A stretch of DNA of 64,000 nucleotides, taken from Paraburkholderia oxyphila NBRC 105797 (GTDB lineage Bacteria > Pseudomonadota > Gammaproteobacteria > Burkholderiales > Burkholderiaceae). Below are positions 61,965-64,000 of the stretch, in pieces (position 1 is the stretch's first letter; every line of letters starts with the position of its first letter). The position numbers and the translations under genes were made by a program. The notes below the pieces were generated by a model. The model did no database searches, had not been told where the DNA came from, and worked only from the letters and a program-made list of their open reading frames with translations. The stretch covers positions 1 to 64,000 of the forward strand of contig NZ_BAYD01000020.1 of assembly GCF_000685075.1 (NCBI RefSeq), written 5' to 3'.

Positions 61965-62981
61965 ATGTTGCAGGCACCCATGTCGATATCCCTGTGCGCC
62001 GCGGCGATCGCAGTCATTTGCGCCGCATTGTGCGCTGCGGTGTTAGGCGTGCTGCTGAGGACCGGCCTTGCCTGGCGTCTTGCCACCGATATTCCGAACG
62101 AGCGTTCGCTTCATGTGCGTCCGACGCCGCGCGTTGGCGGTTGGGGCATGATGCCTGTGATCGTGCTGGCGATACTGCTTCTGGCTCCATCGCTGTGGCT
62201 GATCGCCGTTGCCGTTGCTTTCCTGGCGGCGGTCTCGCAGATCGACGACCGGCGCGGCTTGCCTGCGCGCGTGCGCTTTGCGGCGCATTTCGTCGCCGTT
62301 CTGGCTCTAATCGTTGTGTATCCGGCCCCGGTTCCCTGGTGGTGCCTTGCCGGCCTGGCATTCTTGATGTTATGGCTGGTCAATCTCTACAATTTCATGG
62401 ACGGCTCGGATGGCCTGGCTGGCGGCATGGCGCTGTTCGGCTTCGGCGCGTACGCGGTTGCTGCCCTGCTCGGGCCGGTGCCGACGCGTGAGTTGAGTTG
62501 GGCTTGCGCCGCGGTCGCGGGAGCAGCGGGGGGATTTTTGCTCTTCAATTTTCACCCCGCGAAGATTTTTCTTGGCGATGCCGGGTCGATCCCCACGGGC
62601 TTTCTTGCCGGCGCACTTGGCTACTGGGGCTGGCACAGCGGCGCCTGGCCTATCTGGTTCCCGGCACTCGTGTTCTCGCCCTTTATTGGCGACGCCTCGG
62701 TGACCTTGATCCGTCGGCTCCTGCGTGGAGAGAAATTTTGGCAAGCGCACCGCGAACACTACTATCAACGCATGGTTCGTCTCGGGACCGGTCATGCGGC
62801 AACGGCACTGACGTGGTATCTGGTGATGTTTGCCGGCATAATACTTGCTCTTTGGGCCTTGGCATTATCCACGGCTCTGCAGTGGGGGATCGTTGCAGGT
62901 TGGGCTGTCGTTCTCGTTCTGATGGGCGCGGCGATTGATATGCGCTGGCGCCGTTTCCAGTCCCTCACCAGAAAATCCTGA
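61965..62981 (+). CDS. Glycosyl-1-phosphate transferase, WbpL/WecA family
   Basis: 338 aa, about ten membrane segments. QIDDRRGLPARVRF, the catalytic NFMDGSDGLAGG (143-154) and NFHPAKIFLGDAGSIPTGF are conserved; HREHYYQRMVR is the cytoplasmic His loop. It moves a HexNAc-1-phosphate (FucNAc/QuiNAc type in WbpL) to undecaprenyl phosphate, the first step of O-antigen synthesis. Thus it is the second initiating enzyme of the window, next to the WcaJ-like one at 4939. Confidence 0.92.
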   Translation: MLQAPMSISLCAAAIAVICAALCAAVLGVLLRTGLAWRLATDIPNERSLHVRPTPRVGGWGMMPVIVLAILLLAPSLWLIAVAVAFLAAVSQIDDRRGLPARVRFAAHFVAVLALIVVYPAPVPWWCLAGLAFLMLWLVNLYNFMDGSDGLAGGMALFGFGAYAVAALLGPVPTRELSWACAAVAGAAGGFLLFNFHPAKIFLGDAGSIPTGFLAGALGYWGWHSGAWPIWFPALVFSPFIGDASVTLIRRLLRGEKFWQAHREHYYQRMVRLGTGHAATALTWYLVMFAGIILALWALALSTALQWGIVAGWAVVLVLMGAAIDMRWRRFQSLTRKS

Positions 62982-62993
62982 GGTCGAACGCTG

Positions 62994-64000
62994 ATGCTCC
63001 GCAATAAAGCCACCTGGCTCTCGTTCAGCGCTTTTCTATTCGATATCGGCGCGGTGGCCGCCGCATGGCTGACGGCTTATCTCCTGCGTTTCAACGCGTC
63101 CGTTCCGACTGAGTTCTGGCACGGTGCCGTCGACAACTTGGCCTGGGTGTTGCCGGTCTACGCCGTCATGTTCCGCATTTTCGGGCTGTATCGCGGCATG
63201 TGGGTTTTCGCGAGCCTGCCTGATCTGATGCGCATATCGAAGGCGATCGTCTCGGCCGCGCTCATCGCGATGGTGGCCGCGGTGATGCTGCAGCCGTCGC
63301 CGATCATCCCGCGTTCCGTGCTGATCGTCTCTCCGCTGCTCTTGTTCTTCGTCATGGGCGGCGCGCGCGCGGTTTATCGCGCGACCAAGGAGTTCTATTT
63401 GTACGGCGGCCTTGTTGCGCAGGGCAAGCCCGTCATCGTCGTGGGGGCGGGCGGGGCCGGCGCGAGTCTCGCGCGTGAGCTGTCGCGTTCGGCGGAGTGG
63501 CGCCTCGTGGGCCTGCTCGACGACGACCCGGCCAAGCAAGGGCGCGAGATCTATGGCTACAAGGTGCTGGGGCCCATCGCCGACATCGAGCACTGGGCTG
63601 GCGCGTTGCGCTGTGAGTTCGCCATCATTGCCATTCCTTCCGCATCGGCGGATGTCCAGCGGCATGTCGCTTCGCAATGTTTGCGCGCGGGCGTGAAGGC
63701 GTTGATGCTGCCGGCGTTGACGGAGCTCGCGCCTGGCCAGGGTTTCCTTTCGCAGGTCCGCAACATCGACCTGGAAGACCTGCTCGGCCGCGACGCGGTC
63801 AACATCGATACACCGCACGTCGAGGCTCTTCTGAGCGGGCGAGTGGTCATGGTGACGGGAGCAGGCGGCTCGATCGGCTCGGAATTGTGCCGCCAGATCC
63901 TGCGCTTCGTTCCTGCGCAGCTCGTCGCCCTCGATCTGTCCGAATACGCGATGTACCGGCTCACGGAGGAAATTCGCGAGCGCTTCCCTGAGCTTTCTGT
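62994..64000 (+). CDS. WbpM/CapD-like polysaccharide epimerase/4,6-dehydratase, partial
   Basis: At least 335 aa from ATG 62994; it runs off the right edge of the window. Residues 1-105: four membrane segments. About 147-165: a first nucleotide motif (VIVVGAGGAGASLAREL) in the regulatory Rossmann-like domain. About 284-300: VMVTGAGGSIGSELCRQI, start of the catalytic SDR domain. WbpM turns UDP-GlcNAc into the 4-keto-6-deoxy sugar used by the WbpV-like reductase. The family is about 620-660 aa, so about half is seen. Confidence 0.92.
   Translation, partial: MLRNKATWLSFSAFLFDIGAVAAAWLTAYLLRFNASVPTEFWHGAVDNLAWVLPVYAVMFRIFGLYRGMWVFASLPDLMRISKAIVSAALIAMVAAVMLQPSPIIPRSVLIVSPLLLFFVMGGARAVYRATKEFYLYGGLVAQGKPVIVVGAGGAGASLARELSRSAEWRLVGLLDDDPAKQGREIYGYKVLGPIADIEHWAGALRCEFAIIAIPSASADVQRHVASQCLRAGVKALMLPALTELAPGQGFLSQVRNIDLEDLLGRDAVNIDTPHVEALLSGRVVMVTGAGGSIGSELCRQILRFVPAQLVALDLSEYAMYRLTEEIRERFPELS

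Noticed and set aside
1..64000. CRISPR arrays, tRNA and rRNA genes, prophage or toxin-antitoxin modules
   Set aside because: None seen by reading both strands; I did not run covariance or repeat-finding tools, so small RNAs could be missed.

Overview
The window looks like a chromosome segment of a betaproteobacterium of the Burkholderiaceae, most like Paraburkholderia or Caballeronia. The reasons are the strongly G+C-rich codon use, a groESL operon behind a perfect CIRCE element, the housekeeping run ThiD-like kinase / rubredoxin / yqgE / ruvX / pyrR / pyrB / inactive dihydroorotase / plsC / apaH, and the density of surface-polysaccharide genes on both sides. This placement is inference from gene order and sequence character; no search was run.

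Region 1 (75-4182, minus strand) is a tight four-gene set: a DprE1-like FAD oxidase, a DprE2-like reductase, a GtrA membrane protein and a HAD-UbiA fusion. Together these match the steps that make polyprenyl-phosphoryl-D-arabinofuranose in mycobacteria, so the cell probably makes a lipid-linked D-arabinose (or ribose) donor. Region 2 (4939-19655, mostly plus strand) is an exopolysaccharide locus of Wzy type: a short WcaJ-like initiating transferase, Wza export lipoprotein, Wzc-type tyrosine autokinase, four glycosyltransferases, a Wzy-like polymerase and two acyltransferases. No Wzx flippase is visible.

Region 3 (20016-32529) is a conserved core: groES-groEL with CIRCE and terminator, a ThiD-like kinase with Asp in place of the catalytic Cys, rubredoxin, an orphan protein that may be the remnant of a Pil-Chp chemosensory locus, then yqgE-ruvX-pyrR-pyrB-pyrC'-plsC, a 2OG-Fe(II) oxygenase and apaH.

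Region 4 (32921-64000) is an O-antigen-type locus exported by an ABC transporter: rmlBACD (dTDP-L-rhamnose), a rhamnosyltransferase-like gene, Wzm/Wzt, large multi-domain glycosyltransferases, ManC (GDP-mannose), and at the far end a WbpV/WbpL/WbpM-like set that makes and loads the first N-acetyl sugar. The middle (about 48.2-60.1 kb) is visibly more A+T-rich. It holds an RgpF-like glycosyltransferase, a HAD-domain polysaccharide protein, a second 2OG oxygenase, opposite-strand glycosyltransferases, relics of IS3 and IS630 transposases, and a methyltransferase pseudogene broken by at least three lesions. This part looks like a repeatedly rearranged, partly transferred serotype-determining island. 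The last gene (WbpM-like) runs off the window.
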